A stretch of DNA of 64,000 nt, from positions 4,733,001-4,797,000 of the forward strand of contig NC_087073.1 in the NCBI RefSeq assembly GCF_026151205.1, in the 5' to 3' direction. Position 1 is the first letter of the stretch. Every line of letters begins with the position of its first letter. This document shows positions 27,001 through 39,489 of the stretch, one piece after another. The position numbers and the translations under genes are program-made. The DNA is from Bolinopsis microptera. Lineage: Eukaryota > Ctenophora > Tentaculata > Lobata > Bolinopsidae. The notes below the pieces were generated by a model. The model had not been told where the DNA came from. It searched no databases and saw nothing but the letters and a program-made list of their open reading frames with translations.

Positions 27001-29276
27001 ACTCCTTCATGTGACTTACCTGTTGTTGTAGGTTAGTACTTAGTAATTTTTTGAAATTGCAACTATACAGTTCATTAGCAGTGTATGTTATGTCGAAAGT
27101 TAGTTATTTTTGGTAACTGGAAACAACACAGCAATAGCAGCAAATCCGGGGAAACTTAGTGGACATTGGCTAACTTGTCCAGACTTGCCTTAAATTTTGA
27201 CAGTGAACCTTGTGATCTCTGTCAGTGGTTAATCTTTAGTGGTAATGCCATGAATTTTACAATATATGCAGATAAATGGTTTATTTTTGGTGGTTAACAA
27301 TTGGTTAAGATAACACTAATGTGCTAAAAACAGCTGTTAATGTGCGAAAACGTGTATTAAACACATATGGAATCATATTTTACCATTTGAAATAGCCTAT
27401 TATACCCCATCATACTTAAGCTTGCACCTGCACAGTGGGCACAAGCCCCAAATAACATAGCTTTAGCCGATAAATTGGTAAAAAATCTGCAATTAAAAAA
27501 AAATGCCCAAGATGATTTTTTTGTATATTGTAGGGAATACTCTAGGCTTTTAGATGGAGTTATGGAATAGGGCGGCAAATGCCGGCAACACAACTATATT
27601 TGGGCTGGAAGGCCAAAAATTTGCCTAAAAATGGGGCAAAAACTCAGGTTCATGTCAAAAATCAGCTAAATTATAGATAGCCTATTAAGGTTTTTTCAAA
27701 TAAATTAAGATTTGAGAGTTGTTTGGAGATATGAAAGGAGTCAACTTATTATATTATCTCATTTGTGTAACAGACATAGAGTAAGAGCTATTTTTCGCTG
27801 CCAAAAAGCCAAAAAATTGGTTTGCGAAAAATCGCAAATTTCGCGGCCGCGTAGCGGTTAAACCATTAACATAAGGAATTTTTAATTTTGGTTTTTTTGC
27901 ATTTTGTAGGGAACCAGTTTTCCTATCAGATCATTTTAAATGCATCTTAAACTGACAAACTCAATTTTGAGCCTAATATAGCCTGGTATCAATTATTATG
28001 GCGTACGGAAGTGGCTGTTTTAGTGGTTTATTTGATTGCTATAGCTATACCATATTCATATCAGCTTCATAATTGATTATTACTGTAAGTTCTAAGGTGT
28101 CGATAATTGGTGGTTAATATTGATCAAAACCGACCATTTGTTAACAATTAGTCACATATTTTATTCAATTTATTGTAATTCATGTACCAAATATGTGGTT
28201 AAGATACCATATATGTGCTGAAAACAGCGGTTAAATTGGTTTGAAACGTGCAATTACCCACATATATGAAACCACGTATCTACATTTGATACGTATCTAG
28301 TATCCTCCCTTAACAATTATTCTGACGTACTGAGTTGAATTTCAGAGCTTAATCATCGCTTGAATGACTTAAATGTACATCTTTGTTGGGTATATTTTAA
28401 TGTCGAAGCGTGTAATAAATGTTAGAATTTATTTATTTATTTATTAAAATATGGCTATTTAGGTGGTTTATCTATCTGTATACTCACATGTCAAGATACG
28501 AGCTTCATTATTCATTTGTACTGATAATAATGAAGTGCTGTAAAATGGTGGTTAATAATGATCCAGAGAGATATTATTCTATCATTTATATGTAGAATGT
28601 AGATCATTGTTTGATAAGTCTGAATGGATGTACAAAATATTGTAAATTTGCAGCCGTCTCACATGTCACTATAAAGTGCTTGTCACTATATAGTCCTGTT
28701 CCTATATAGTGCAGCAATCCTCAAATTTATCTAACCATCTCATTATAGCTTGTTGTGCTCTCTATAGTACTGTTTGGCTATTATGGCAAGTGAACTCCAA
28801 TCCATGTAGCAGAATCTACGTCTACTTTCTAGTAGATGTTTCTAGTAGTTACTTTCTTCTACCTCCATGCCATCTTTACCCAGCTGCCACTGCACCAGCA
28901 CGTTATAATTGTAGTAACCTCTGAATGGTACCCTCTGCTTGTTGGTAATTGTACGAGATACTAGTCAAAAGCTATACTCGGGAAAATGTAAAATCAGCTA
29001 TTATCTAATCTTTCTGCTTCGCCTAGCTCATGCTGTAAACGTATTTGTGTACTATCTTACTATATATAATATGACATATGTCAATAGAATGTAGTAAGTA
29101 AGATTTAGGTCTTCATTGTCTTAAAGTTAAGGCACTGCCCAGTGCCCAGTGTTTAGTTGTTTTCCCAGGTTCGTCCTTGTTGGCAATCTTACATCTACAA
29201 GGTTTAACTTGTATTGTGGTTGTGCACTTTACTTTGTCTTTAGTATCTTTGAACAACAGTTCATCAAAATAATCAA
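24056..29276. other. gene-poor stretch with small repeats
   Basis: No convincing coding frame. (GC)n tracts followed by the same ttttacaaac context occur at 24,828-24,843 and 24,992-25,008, suggesting one duplicated segment. A diverged pair of segments sharing ggtggttaa, gtgctgaaaacagc and cacatat-type landmarks lies at about 27.28-27.37 and 28.10-28.30 kb. The remainder is AT-rich and unremarkable. Confidence 0.4.
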
Positions 29277-29301
29277 GGGGGGGGGGGGGGGGGGGGGGGG
29301 G
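29277..29301. repeat. poly-G tract (about 25 bases)
   Basis: An uninterrupted run of about 25 G, able to form G-quadruplexes. The exact length is uncertain because homopolymers are error-prone. Confidence 0.9.
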
Positions 29302-29956
29302 TCCAACTACATTTTTGTACGTGGCCACCAGATTTTTGCCAAATGTACATTGTACATGTACAAAAATGTACAAAATATGTTTTTTCCTGTTTGGAAGTTC
29401 CCTGGATAGATTACTTGCTGTGGCTAATTTACAATGACAGGTACATCACATGGGAATGTATTTGATTACTTTAACACCTTTTCTGCTGTTCTTGACTGGT
29501 GGTTTTCAAGTAAACCAGAATGCCAGAAGTTATCTTACCTAGTTAGTAGAGTATTAGATTTAAAAGATATGCGACACTTTTAAAGGTTGCGATATATAAT
29601 TATTTATGTAATATAATACTTATATGTACTTATGCAGGCATGTAATTGGTAGAATATTGTAATGTTTGATATAACTACATAACAGTACCTGTGTTTACAA
29701 TCATTGTTGATAAAATGATATATTGTATAAATGTACCTGTTAACATTCAGATGAACTATTATTTTGTACAGTGCAGTGTTTGACTGAATTGTCAAACACT
29801 GTTTTGGTTCATACACATGCCACACACACAGTACACAGTACACACACACCTATTGCTTATTTGTTAGTATTAACTGCACATGACTACAGCCTTTATATAT
29901 AATTGAGGGATGAAGTCCTTAGTTTATCCTGAACACATTTGCTTAATTGTTGCAGC

Positions 29957-31427
29957 TCTTAGTACCTTAGCCACTTAGTACCCTAGCTACTTAGTACCCT
30001 AGCTACTTAGTACCCTAGCTACTTAGTACCCTAGCCACTTGATACCCTAGCTACTTAGTACCCTAGCTACTTAGTACCCTAGCTACTTAGTACCCTAGCT
30101 ACTTAGTACCCTAGCTACTTAGTACCTTAGCCACTTGATACCCTAGCTACTTAGTACCCTAGCTACTTAGTACCCTAGCTACTTAGTACCCTAGCTACTT
30201 AGTACCCTAGCTACTTATTACCCTAGCCACTTGATACCCTAGCTACTTAGTACCCTAGCTACTTAGCACCCTAGCTACTTGATACCCTAGCTACTTATTA
30301 CTCTAGCTACTTAGTACCCTAGCTACTTAGTACCCTAGCTACTTAGTACCCTAGCTACTTAGTACCCTAGCTACTTAGTACCCTAGCTACTTAGTACCCT
30401 AGCTACTAGTTACCAAGTTAGTTAGTTACTTAGTTCCTTAGCTACTTAGTACCCTAGCTACTTAGCACCCTAGCTACTTGATACCCTAGCTTCTTATTAC
30501 TCTAGCTACTTAGTACCCTAGCTACTTAGTACCCTAGCTACTTAGTACCCTAGCTACTTAGTACCCTAGCTACTTAGTACCCTAGCTACTAGTTACCAAG
30601 TTAGTTAGTTACTTAGTTCCTTAGCTACTTAGTACCCTAGCTACTTAGCACCCTAGCTACTTAGTACCCTAGCTACTTAGTACCCTAGCTACTTAGTACC
30701 CTAGCTACTTAGTACCCTAGCTACTTATTACCCTAGCTACTTATTACCCTAGCTACTTAGTACCCTAGCTACTTAGTACCCTAGCTACTTATTACCCTAG
30801 CTACTTATTACCCTAGCTACTTAGTACCCTAGCTACTTATTACTCTAGCTACTTAGTACCCTAGCTACTTATTACCCTAGCTACTTAGCACCCTAGCTAC
30901 TTATTACCCTAGCTACTTATTACCCTAGCTACTTAGTACCCTAGCTACTTATTACCCTAGCTACTTAGTACCCTAGCTACTTAGCACCCTAGCTACTTAT
31001 TACCCTAGCTACTTAGTACCCTAGCTACTTATTACCCTAGCTACTTAGTACCCTAGCTACTTATTACCCTAGCTACTTAGCACCCTAGCTACTTAGCACC
31101 CTAGCTACTTATTACCCTAGCTACTTATTACCCTAGCTACTTAGTACCCTAGCTACTTATTACCCTAGCTACTTAGTACCCTAGCTACTTAGCACCCTAG
31201 CTACTTATTACCCTAGCTACTTAGTACCCTAGCTACTTAGTACCCTAGCTACTTATTACCCTAGCTACTTAGCACCCTAGCTACTTAGTACCCTAGCTAC
31301 TTAGCACCCTAGCTACTTAGTACCCTAGCTACTTAGTACCCTAGCCACTAGATACCCTAGCTACTTAGTACCCTAGCTACTTAGTACCCTAGCTACTTAG
31401 TACCCTAGCTACTTAGTACCCTAGCCA
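29957..31427. repeat. 16-bp minisatellite (acttagtaccctagct)n
   Basis: About 90 copies of a 16-bp unit. Three main variants, acttagtaccctagct, acttattaccctagct and acttagcaccctagct, are interleaved in runs, and a few units carry ccactt or gatacc. A 16-unit-scale interruption (ctagttaccaagttagttag) appears twice, near 30,404 and 30,589, marking a higher-order duplication of about 185 bp. The left third is rich in agtacc units, while attacc units concentrate in the right half. Confidence 0.97.
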
Positions 31428-32340
31428 TTACTTTAAAAAAGCCCGGTTATATTGCCATTGCTTGTAAGATACCATTTGCCATGATTTTATGTTGACCCTC
31501 GAATTAAAGCTCACAATTTAACCGCCCCTATTTCAGGATGTGTATATCAATTAACAGACAGAACTATTTTAAATTTTTATGTTAAATAATATATCTTCGT
31601 TTAAAACTGTTTAAAAACTGAGAGTGGACAATGGTAATATCTTTGAATTGTTTCATAACACCACTATATACTAGGTATACTTGTAGGGCCACGTATCCTG
31701 CAATGTATGTAAATTATATTTCTAGAAGGTTCTGTTGTTATAATATTTTTCATCTTTTTTTATATTTATACGTCAGTAGTAGAAAGGTGGTTTCCTTCTC
31801 CTGAGAACAGTAGTGCACCAAATACCAATTCTCCTCGAAACAGTAAAGCATTTAAAGTAATTCAGTGAACCGTTTTCTTATCCTGTTGATAACTTGGAGC
31901 AACAGATTCCTTATTCTGAAGACAATGTTTCACGCCTAGAACACTTACGGAATTCAAATGAGTGCCCTCGGTATTTTTGACTCTTGTTAACAGTAACATG
32001 CTCGTTCCCGTCTCCAGAATGATTATAAGGTAAAATGCCAGCACCCTCAAGAGAACAATGTCAATAACCTTCTTTGGATTTCAACAGTTCTACAGTTCCA
32101 TAGGTATACAAATGTAAATAAACCTCTTAAGCTCAGTCAGCCTGTTTAGTTTGAAATTTTGATTCTTGTCTCTATCATGGACAACTTGGGTGTTTTCTTA
32201 GTGCTTCTACTTGTGAAGAAACCAAAGGTTGAGTTCTTCTCTAACCAGTTTTACCCTTTTGAAGTAGTAGTAGTAAATCTTTCAAAGTACGAAATATCTC
32301 TTTAAAAGAGCATCCTAGGCACCTTATAGATATCAAACGC
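31428..32340. other. no gene recognised
   Basis: AT-rich sequence without a recognised frame or repeat. A 62-codon minus frame at 31,862-32,050 has no identifiable feature. Confidence 0.45.
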
Positions 32341-32364
32341 ATAAAAAAGAAAACAAAAACATCA

Positions 32365-32800
32365 ACCATCTTCTAACTTCTTCCACTCCTCCCTATCTAA
32401 AGCTAAAAATCTAAGGTCTTCGAAATCAGTCAAATTCTTAAGTCTAATATCAAGATTTCTACTAGTCAAGTCTTTTCTAATAACATCTAATAAGTTTAAA
32501 CATGGTCAGTGGTCTACCCCGTCTCCCTTCCATAAAAATATCAGAATTTATAGCAAATATTTTTGAAGTAGTGAGATTAACTATAGAACGACCTAAAATG
32601 AAGCGGTTTATAACGCGCAAAAATTGTGAACGTGCCTTTGTGGTATTTAGGAAGAAATTCGGATTTGGCGGGATAATCACGGACCTTGCATACGATGTAT
32701 TTCCCGCCCTAAAGAATATACTAGAAGTTCTGGGAGAGTTTTCTACATGTTTGTCAGTCACAATTGTCTTTCTGCCGAACGGAAAAAAAATTGTAAGCAA
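32365..32800 (-). pseudogene. LINE ORF2 3'-end remnant
   Basis: Read on the minus strand, an open frame with FLRVINRFILGRS and MEGRRGRPLTMFKLI is followed, after stops, by LKNLTDFEDLRFLALDREEW (about 32,371-32,460). The RGRP and A.DR..W endings are characteristic of the last residues of L1/Jockey/CR1-type ORF2 proteins. In-frame stops between the two parts and the absence of a catalytic core show a degraded, 5'-truncated insertion. Confidence 0.45.
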
Positions 32801-32819
32801 TTCTTCCGCTGGCGCCTAG

Positions 32820-34090
32820 CAACCACGCGCAATATAACCGAGCCGCGCGCAATAATTGATATCATATTGATGTAATTAATAATTTTAGCGTATCCAAGCT
32901 TCCAAAATCGACCATAACTTGACTTCAGATGATAAATTTACTAATTCATTAATATCATTCTAGATGTAATCGTTTAAACTTCAATTCAGTTTCAAATTTT
33001 AGTCCGAAAGAAGGTTAATTTTGTCTAAAATCGCCACTAAAGAGACAAATTCGGATTTATGTATAGAAAATAAACATATTGGCAGAACTTTCGAAGTCTT
33101 CAGCATTCTCTCTGGTATTGAACTGTTCAATTTCTCAGGTTTATACAACCCCCGGAAGTACAGACAACAAAGCAGACATAATCTGGAATATCGATAACCT
33201 CTAAAGCTCTAAGAGGACCCAAAATAAAAGCAACTCCTGGAGGCTGGGATTATGAAAGATTTTCACGAAACTCACGCCAGCTGCTTCACACATTGAAAAT
33301 GATGAGAGGCTGGTGGATTGAAGTGTAGTCAAACAGTATTTTTCAACAGTAAGTTTGGCAGTTTGAGATGCACTTATAGATTTTCTTTCCCTACTGCACT
33401 CGCCACTCAAGTCTCAGATTTGATTTTACTCAACCGTATTATTATTTAGTTCCTTTCATTAAAATCTGTTTCAGATGTGGACAGTCATGCCCACTGGACA
33501 ACTAAAAAGTGCTCCTTCGTTACCCTCCTATTCCAAACACTACATGTCAATAGTCCCAACAAAAAGTTATAAAACAAGCAGTCTTGACCTTCCTTTCCCA
33601 CCATGACAGGCAGAATTAATATAGCTATCAAGTATTAGTAACTGCTAAAGAGGGATTGTCGTTGAGAGAGGCACTTAAAGGCACACCAAGTTTTACAACA
33701 GATAGAAACAGAATCCTTGGCAAACTGGGCCCAGCCCAAAACGGACCAAATCAGACTGATAAAAACTGCTCATATCTGCAGCTATAGCAGCAATTTAAAA
33801 TCTATGCTATAGCTGATAGCGACGACTCCGAACTGAATACTAATCGATGCATATGCAATACTGCTCACGTCTGTTACTTGTATTTAAAAATAATCAGAGA
33901 CAGACATTGTTATTTCTATTAAATTGTAGTATAATGATGCTTTGCGTATAGCTGCTTTGCCATTTCTAATTATGAATTTCATCCTAGAGTAAAACTTTTA
34001 ATATAATTAACTAATCAATATTAACCTAACACTGTCACTAGAGAAGCTTTTTGATGAAAATAGTAAACAACTTGTTTCAGTTCAAACTAA
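32820..34090. other. no gene recognised
   Basis: No domain-bearing frame or clear repeat seen. Confidence 0.4.
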
Positions 34091-34096
34091 ATAAAG

Positions 34097-34167
34097 GTCA
34101 GACCGGGATTCGAACCCTCAGCTAGCACGGTCAATCGCCCTCTTAGCCAACTAGGCTATCGTGCCGG
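34097..34167 (-). repeat. tRNA-derived SINE head or tRNA pseudogene
   Basis: The minus strand carries an A-box-like tagcctagttgg (34,147-34,158) and a perfect B box ggttcgaatcc (34,106-34,116) at tRNA-like spacing, so RNA polymerase III promoter elements are present. The ends do not pair: the 5' side begins ggcacga, while the 3' side ends ggtctgacc. The T stem has two mismatches. That argues against a working tRNA and for a SINE head or decayed tRNA. Confidence 0.55.
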
Positions 34168-34448
34168 ATGCCGAAAATCAATATTAACTATCATATTGTC
34201 GTGCTCGCGCATTCCCTACGCAAAGTTATTCTACTACGATGTATATTTTTAGCCATTTTGGGGCTATTGCGCGGCGCGGAAGCTTTAAACCGTCATAACT
34301 CTGTCCAGGAACAGTCTCCAGAACTGATTAAACTTGTGATCTCCTAGTCAGAGGATGTACTTTACGAAGATATATGATTTGTCATACCTGCGTCCACACA
34401 GTGGAATCACAAATGGGTATAGTCGCGAACGCAAAGAAACCGCAGGGT

Positions 34449-34530
34449 CATTCCGCCAAATCTTTATTCGTTATTTTATTCGTCATTATTATATGTTAAT
34501 GAACATAATAGCCTGGGGTCCTCAGGTAAA
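34449..34530. repeat. interspersed repeat, gccgcgctcagcctgtc family, partial
   Basis: Right half of the repeat seen at 20,201 and 20,537 (ttccgccaaatctttatt through gtcctcaggtaa), with an insertion rich in tta/ttc in its middle. Confidence 0.65.
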
Positions 34531-35119
34531 AACTTAATTGACTCTGAACCGAAATTGCCAAAGGAAACAGATAGTGTAACTCAGAAAGACCACAAATGTA
34601 TAGTTTGTGAGATATTGAGGTTATACTCCAAATAATTTACAATGATGTCACACCAGAAAACCTCTATTTTTGGTATATTTAACCTCATATCTCGAACGCG
34701 CAGTACTGGATTGAGCTAAACTTGGTCAGGTTTTGTAGACCTGACTATCCTCGATCATATGCCATATGGAACAGGAATAAAACTGTTTAGATGTTCTATC
34801 TTAATTATATTAGGCACTTAGTTCTGAAAAGTGAGAATGTCATTAATACTGCTTTCGCTGGATTAAATTGAGTTTTGTTCATTTGTAACGTTATCTTGAG
34901 AATGAGAAAATGATGTGAGATATTTTGAATATATAATTATATGATTATATGAGCCTCAAATTAATATTGCTTATTTTAAACATTTAACTGGTGGCACTAT
35001 AATATCAAAAAGTAGACTAGTATTGACATTGTAAATGTAAATGTAGTAAAAATTCGATTAATATTGGTTTACGTGTTACTGTTAGTGAACGAGCGTGCTA
35101 AATGCCAAATCTCTCTAAC

Positions 35120-35315
35120 TCTAAGTCTACAGTCGATCTGACTGTAGAGCCCCTGACAGTTGACATGAAACTTACCTGATTCGATGTATTTTCGAACGCT
35201 GATTCCTAATCATCCCACATGACATTGGGTTAAATTTAATTAATGCTCCCCTAGCGAGATATCGGCAAAACTGTATCGATCACGTGATTTCACCGCATAG
35301 CCATAAGGAATCAGG
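35120..35315. repeat. single arm of the foldback family
   Basis: Matches the left arm of the 18,820-20,511 element: ctacagtcgatc, gatgtattttcgaacgctg, aatgctcccctagcgagat and cgatcacgtgat occur in the same order. No opposite arm follows nearby. Confidence 0.65.
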
Positions 35316-35722
35316 TCCTAAGTTCTGTACGTGACGTCGACTAGTGTAATTTTGGAATTTTTCAAAAGACCCACCCACCCCCTTCGCGGTACTATAACTG
35401 TAACTGGTTTTTTTTTTCGGATAATAATTTAATTACAAATTAAGAATACGACATACACCCCTTTTGCGGGCTTTTGAGCATTGAGGTACTAACTGTTGAG
35501 AAATCACGGTACTATTATCCGATATTGAATGTAAACAATTAAACTAACAGTTGAACTTGAGATATCTATGCTTAATTAAATACAGATTATACAATGCTAG
35601 CGGGCTGAAAAATGCTGGGCCTTTTTAGTAGCAGGCTGCTTGACCATTGTTAATGGTCTGGCCCGGCGCGCGCTACTTCGTAGCACTTGCCGTCGTGCAC
35701 TTGCCGTCGAGAAGAAAGCGGC

Positions 35723-36052
35723 CCCAGAAAACCTTACCGCCTGCTGGGCTTGCTAGAGGTGATAGATTTTCAACAGCACGTATGGCGTCGCGCGTCACGT
35801 CAAGTTTACCTTTCGCACGCTGCATTGAGCCTAGTAGTCATGACAACGACATTTCTTTGCAAAGTTTAAAAGCTGTGATCATTTTTTTAGCCCAAAATCA
35901 AACATTTCGGTTTAATTCAGAATCTACGTTGTCCCCAATTTGGCTCCTGGGGAGCCAACTGTAAATTCACGAGACGGAAATTTTGTTGAAAACCGGAAGG
36001 TTCTATCTATTTTACTTTTGGAGATATACCCCAGATGGTAGGGTTTGCTGGG
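35723..36052. repeat. 330-bp perfect direct repeat, copy 1
   Basis: Identical, as far as I can read, to 36,417-36,746 (offset 694 bp). It starts with cccagaaaaccttaccgcct and ends with gtagggtttgctggg. The repeat makes a 105-codon frame here that reappears as an 89-codon frame downstream; neither has a recognisable domain. Confidence 0.95.
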
Positions 36053-36316
36053 CCTATAACCTACGCGCGTTCAAAAGAATTTGCACTTTCATTTTAAAAC
36101 GTTCACTTTGACGAACCATAACTCTCCACCAATCAAGTCAAATCTCAATTTTAAAATATCAAAAGAAAGTAGAGAATTTCGCCAACAAGAAAGGGGACTC
36201 CTGGATGGGTAGGTAAAAACGCAATCTTCGCCCTCAAAATCGACTTTTAAAACTTCATACATATTCCGCCGAAATTATAAGTCTTATATCGCAAAACATC
36301 CCCTACCTCCCTGCAA

Positions 36317-36338
36317 CCCCCCCCCCCCCCCCCCCCCC
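36317..36338. repeat. poly-C tract (about 22 bases)
   Basis: An uninterrupted C run followed by another C-rich block (ttccattcctccccccc), between the two copies of the 330-bp direct repeat. Confidence 0.9.
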
Positions 36339-36416
36339 TTCCATTCCTCCCCCCCCTTACTTCTGCTTTCTTTTGCAGCTGAACTTATATGAACTCTCAT
36401 GCAGCTCTCTTGCCTA

Positions 36417-36746
36417 CCCAGAAAACCTTACCGCCTGCTGGGCTTGCTAGAGGTGATAGATTTTCAACAGCACGTATGGCGTCGCGCGTCACGTCAAGTT
36501 TACCTTTCGCACGCTGCATTGAGCCTAGTAGTCATGACAACGACATTTCTTTGCAAAGTTTAAAAGCTGTGATCATTTTTTTAGCCCAAAATCAAACATT
36601 TCGGTTTAATTCAGAATCTACGTTGTCCCCAATTTGGCTCCTGGGGAGCCAACTGTAAATTCACGAGACGGAAATTTTGTTGAAAACCGGAAGGTTCTAT
36701 CTATTTTACTTTTGGAGATATACCCCAGATGGTAGGGTTTGCTGGG
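36417..36746. repeat. 330-bp perfect direct repeat, copy 2
   Basis: Second copy of the 330-bp repeat. Immediately after it, gcgcgcgctacttcg recurs, which also occurs just before copy 1 (35,666-35,680), so the surrounding element is shared as well. Confidence 0.95.
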
Positions 36747-36895
36747 GCGCGCGCTACTTCGAAGAAATTTAGACGAGTAACATCCGTCAAGCAGGCTGCG
36801 CGTGCCGGCCGCTGTAGCAAAAAGAGCCCGCTGGTCCGGCTGGTGGATATAAAGCTGCACTGTTTCAGTGTATACGACTCGCATGGACACAACAG

Positions 36896-38015
36896 GTAGG
36901 GTGAGAATCCCTGCCACGTTTTTGGTCAGCTTCGCCGGGGCTCATGTCTTTCCTCGAGGGAGCATTAGTGTCTACAGAAAAACTGACAAATCCTAGCGAA
37001 GTCGAAGTCCAATCCGAACCACATCTTCCATCAGAGGTGGTGCTGGGTCAGCTGGTTACTGAACGGATTGGCCTGGAGAAAAGCATAGTCCTGTTATTCT
37101 AAAGTTAACCATAGAGGGGGTCAGGCGCTGTTCGCTCACGGCTGGTTCTTGGAGCCAACACCCTCGGCCCCACAGAAGTGGGAGCACTGTCGGTGGTGGC
37201 ACACCCAGATATTGATAACGGACAGTGTCTCTCCTTCTTTCTTCTTGGACTTGCATTGTTGCTGGTGAGTCAGCTGGCAACAGTGTACCATACTTTCATA
37301 TTCATGTTCTCTTCCCCACTTCTCCTACACCTCACTTTATTACTCACTCATTCACTCACATGCCGCCTTAGGGCCGCTACCAGTTAGAGGGGATCTAACA
37401 ATCAGACAAACTGCCAGCCTTAGGGCCGCTACCAGTTAGAGGGGATCTAACAATCAGACAAACTGCCAGCTATTGGAGATATAGCACTTAGATTATTACC
37501 AGCAAACGTAAAATTAGCAATAATTACGTGAACAAAGAAATTGCCAAATTGCGACAAAAAAGGGTCTACTCAAAATTCAAATATCGCATGTAAATTCGTG
37601 AATCAGCACTTTAGTATAGCGCGGAAATTGAGCCGCGCAAAGACAAAGATATAACACACAAACAACAAAGATATGGGTGAATTCCATCGGAGGCTCAGGC
37701 ATGCCTGGTAGGTTCCTGTCAGCCCACTAGAATGACAGGGGGCAGCCTGTTCTATCGAGTACCCGGGAGAACATCCAGGCATGGGTGGTGTTCTCCCGTG
37801 AACGAGCATTATGACAGTTTCCCTTACGGGAAACGTCGCTCACCAGGCTTTATCCTCTGGAGGGGCGGGATCACTAGCCCATGCCAAGTGACCCAAACCT
37901 ACTGACACCTACAACCAGAGGAACCCCAATAGACGTTAGTCACTAACTGACGGACGTAGCCTCCCAATAGGGAGGTAAAGTGGGTGCCCCAACATGAAAA
38001 AAAAAAAAAAAAAAA
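36896..38015 (+). mobile_element. poly-A retroelement with 13-bp target duplication
   Basis: The 13-mer atggacacaacag lies directly before the element (36,883-36,895) and directly after its poly-A tail (38,016-38,028). The tail is about 19 A from about 37,997. These are hallmarks of LINE-machinery (target-primed) insertion. The 1.12-kb body has no long frame and includes two tandem 51-52-bp units (about 37,368-37,470, containing gggccgctaccagttagagg). It could be a SINE-like or 5'-truncated LINE 3' region. The target duplication is still identical, so the insertion is fairly recent. Confidence 0.8.
37368..37470. repeat. tandem duplication of a 51-bp unit
   Basis: The segment with ccttagggccgctaccagtt ... 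gacaaactgccag is present twice, head to tail, inside the retroelement at 36,896-38,015. Confidence 0.9.
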
Positions 38016-38261
38016 ATGGACACAACAGCTTTCAAAAGGTCCGGTCATTATATTGGTGGTGATGGTATGTACTGAAACATTTTTGTACTACATGACACAT
38101 CATCACCAAGAACCATTAGTTGAAATACATTTTTAAATAAATTAAACACTGCACCTTCTCAAGTGCTAAGTGGAAAAGTCAACAAAGGCCACTTTTTAAA
38201 ATGATACAAAAGATCAATCACATTCTGTTTAATAAATAATAGTAATACCCGGCCTTATTTA

Positions 38262-38324
38262 CTTACTGTTTTTGGGTAAATTAGACCTAAGAGTCTTAGG
38301 TCTAATTTACCCAAAAACAGTAAG
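38262..38324. repeat. perfect 63-nt palindrome
   Basis: Both 31-nt arms are exactly complementary around a central g (38,293). The left arm begins cttactgtttttgggtaaat. Diverged single copies of the motif (actaactgtttttgggaaatg, actaactatttttctgggaa, actaactgtgttttgg) follow at about 38,345, 38,513 and 38,660, each near acccaccac-type sequence. Confidence 0.95.
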
Positions 38325-38577
38325 ACCCACCATTAAGTACCATTTACTAACTGTTTTTGGGAAATGGGCAAGTTACCTACTAGTACTATGGCCCTACTAT
38401 TAGTAATGCAGTCGAATTATATAAAAAGTTACAAAAAAACCAATTCCCATAATGGAAATTTGAGGTAGAATGGGTTTTTTGGGGTTGGACACCCCCCCTC
38501 TTAGTTCCATGTACTAACTATTTTTCTGGGAAATGAGCAGCAGACCCACCACTTATTGCTACACATTGTATACCTCT

Positions 38578-38598
38578 CGTGCACGCGAAGCGTGCACG
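38578..38598. repeat. 9-bp stem with GAA loop
   Basis: The stem cgtgcacgc closes on a gaa triloop and is followed by gcgtgcacg. The centre gcgaagc is the known exceptionally stable DNA mini-hairpin sequence. It lies in a GC-rich patch (ccggccggccgcgcgcgc) amid AT-rich DNA. Confidence 0.85.
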
Positions 38599-39489
38599 CC
38601 GGCCGGCCGCGCGCGCTCAAAAGGGGTTGCAGCGTGTGTCAAACCACTTAGTACAAAATTACTAACTGTGTTTTGGAATTGAAAATATGACCCACCACGG
38701 CACCACCCCAACGTCAACAGTCACGTACACTACTAGTATTATATTTATATACTAGTACTAAGCGCGCGATCCTCCCTCCCCCCGCTAGAGGACGCGTTAA
38801 AAAGGTCACATGACAGTCGAGTGTAGATTAATCATTATCATTTAGTGAAATTGCATGTGACAATTTAAAAAGCCAATATTTTTACCAATCCATTTGCTAC
38901 AAGTGCGCCGAGAGAAGAAAGAACTAATAATTAGTAAATTACAGTAGTCTCTCATGGTCTCTACAAGTACAACTACAACGTCGCTTTCTTTTTGGATGAA
39001 AGCTTTATCGTAAAATAACCGCGTTGCGTAACGGTAAACTTAATTGGAAGAACATAACGTGCTGTTATCGCCAAAATAAGAGGTATGAAGCAATCATAAA
39101 GATAACAGATAAGCTGATAATTAATTATGCCTAAGCGAGCTCCAATTCAGTATTAGACCTGTCCACTTTCTGATTTGTTTACCTACTCTGATTAATCACG
39201 TGATTGCCTTCCAGCCAATCATAATCATGATTACAAAGACACCTCCTATATTATCATACAAGATACCGATGTCACTGCCATCTACAGCCAATAAGCATCT
39301 AGCAGAGGAAACAATCACTTCAGTCTGTTGCACTTGCATATTATAATTGTAAAGTAGTCATACAACGAAAGCAGGCAATTTTTTAAGATTTGAATATTTA
39401 GTGTACGTATCTACACCTTGTTAAAGCACTTGTCACTTGAGTAGGAAACCATTGAGTACTGAGTATTGACTAATATCCATTTAAATAAC

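Noticed and set aside
32502-32819. 105-codon plus-strand frame
   Set aside because: The minus strand of the same segment carries LINE ORF2 end motifs, so the plus frame is its shadow.
34097-34167. Functional tRNA gene
   Set aside because: A and B boxes are present but the acceptor ends do not pair and the T stem has mismatches.
35647-36658. 105- and 89-codon frames sharing a C-terminal sequence
   Set aside because: Both come from the 330-bp direct repeat; there is no domain, and codon content is like the surroundings.
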